A stretch of DNA of 64,000 nucleotides from Roseitalea porphyridii (GTDB taxonomy: Bacteria > Pseudomonadota > Alphaproteobacteria > Rhizobiales > Rhizobiaceae). The DNA lies in the NCBI RefSeq assembly GCF_004331955.1, contig NZ_CP036532.1, positions 2,790,001 through 2,854,000 of the forward strand, read 5' to 3'. The notes under the pieces were generated by a model that saw nothing but the letters and a program-made list of their open reading frames with translations, did not search any database and was not told where the DNA came from. Every line of letters begins with the position of its first letter. Position 1 is the first letter of the stretch. This document shows, piece by piece, positions 63,716-64,000 of the stretch. Made by a program: the position numbers and the translations under genes.

Positions 63716-64000
63716 TCAGGGCGAAGCCGGCGCAGGCGTGGTCGTCGACCGGCTTTCATGCATCACCATGCCCGCGAGCGCCCCCGGCACCGCCTTATCG
63801 CCCAGCGGATGGACCAGCAGGCGCGTCGGATCGACCGGCCCGGGCATCAGCACCCGGCCCTTAGGCACCGGCACGAAGCCGAGCGGGTTGTAATAGGGCG
63901 CATCGCCGACCAGCAGCACGAACCGCGCCGTGCCGGTCGCACCCGTTTCTTCGACGGCCCGGCGCACCAGCGCCCGGCCGAACCCCCTGTTCTTGTGCGC
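63716..64000 (-). CDS. GNAT-family N-acetyltransferase, 5' truncated by window edge
   Basis: The visible 94 codons are the C-terminal part of a GNAT domain of the YhbS type: NRGFGRALVRRAVEE with the acetyl-CoA loop (Arg/Gly-x-Gly-x-Ala), then DAPYYNPLGFVPVPKG and a C-terminal MPGPVDPTRLLVHPLG. The frame is open to the right edge, so the start lies outside the window. The substrate is unknown. Confidence 0.85.
   Translation of the reverse strand, partial: AHKNRGFGRALVRRAVEETGATGTARFVLLVGDAPYYNPLGFVPVPKGRVLMPGPVDPTRLLVHPLGDKAVPGALAGMVMHESRSTTTPAPASP

Overview
The window is chromosomal DNA from a high-GC alphaproteobacterium, most likely of the order Hyphomicrobiales (Rhizobiales). The evidence is a BA14K-family protein, a UvrB with the long N-terminal extension seen in rhizobia, a petABC operon, DUF1285/CoA-diphosphatase/CCA-transferase genes divergent from a MoxR-DUF58-DUF4159 operon, and several families of palindromic intergenic repeats. 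Genes are dense, run on both strands and are mostly housekeeping. I see no rRNA, tRNA, CRISPR array or prophage.

Layout. 1-5.9 kb: end of an EAL phosphodiesterase, YciA thioesterase, extensin-like lipoprotein, PRC-barrel protein, small lipoprotein, zinc peptidase and a lone NodU-type carbamoyltransferase. 5.9-10.2 kb: a non-coding MITE-like element, a LysR/methyltransferase divergent pair, VOC, DUF1206, PAP2 phosphatase and entericidin. 10.4-16.3 kb is rich in repeats: uvrB carries two repeat units translated in frame, a DUF922 protein carries another in its signal peptide, then clpS and a small GIY-YIG nuclease gene bracketed by palindromes and by 320-bp direct repeats. 16.3-22.9 kb: BA14K, MBL hydrolase, ilvE, a MarR/OmpR-type/EnvZ-type regulatory cluster resembling petP-petR, CsaA and YbjN. 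23-31 kb: ubiK, lgt, MidA-type methyltransferase, pgeF, an M24-fold hydrolase, prs, pseudoazurin and chrA. 31-42 kb: a HI1419/HI1420-type toxin-antitoxin pair, SDR, rplY-pth, a PepSY/cytochrome b/membrane HTH operon, a 1.6-kb repeat field, ychF, EamA, apt and a MazF toxin with an unfamiliar partner. 42-50 kb: petABC and two ABC exporters with hicAB between them. 50-56.5 kb: trmL, GNAT, hemF, a low-GC two-gene islet (DUF6338 plus a 58-residue protein) abutting a MOSC gene that lacks a normal start, DUF1059, cca, NUDIX and DUF1285. 56.6-63.5 kb: a MoxR, DUF58, BatA/DUF4159 and GATase-like membrane protein operon. The window ends inside a GNAT gene.

The most unusual feature is the repeat biology. 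One palindrome family (arms beginning CCGTCATCC and ending GGATCCATTCCGT) occurs as paired, inward-facing units. The space between a pair is usually a non-coding spacer of 70-90 bp, but in one case it holds exactly one GIY-YIG nuclease gene. This suggests an autonomous and non-autonomous element pair, comparable in logic to REP/RAYT systems but with a different enzyme. Other families have entered coding sequence without breaking the frame (uvrB twice, the DUF922 gene once). Two divergent copies of a 410-bp structured, apparently non-coding element also lie next to these palindromes.
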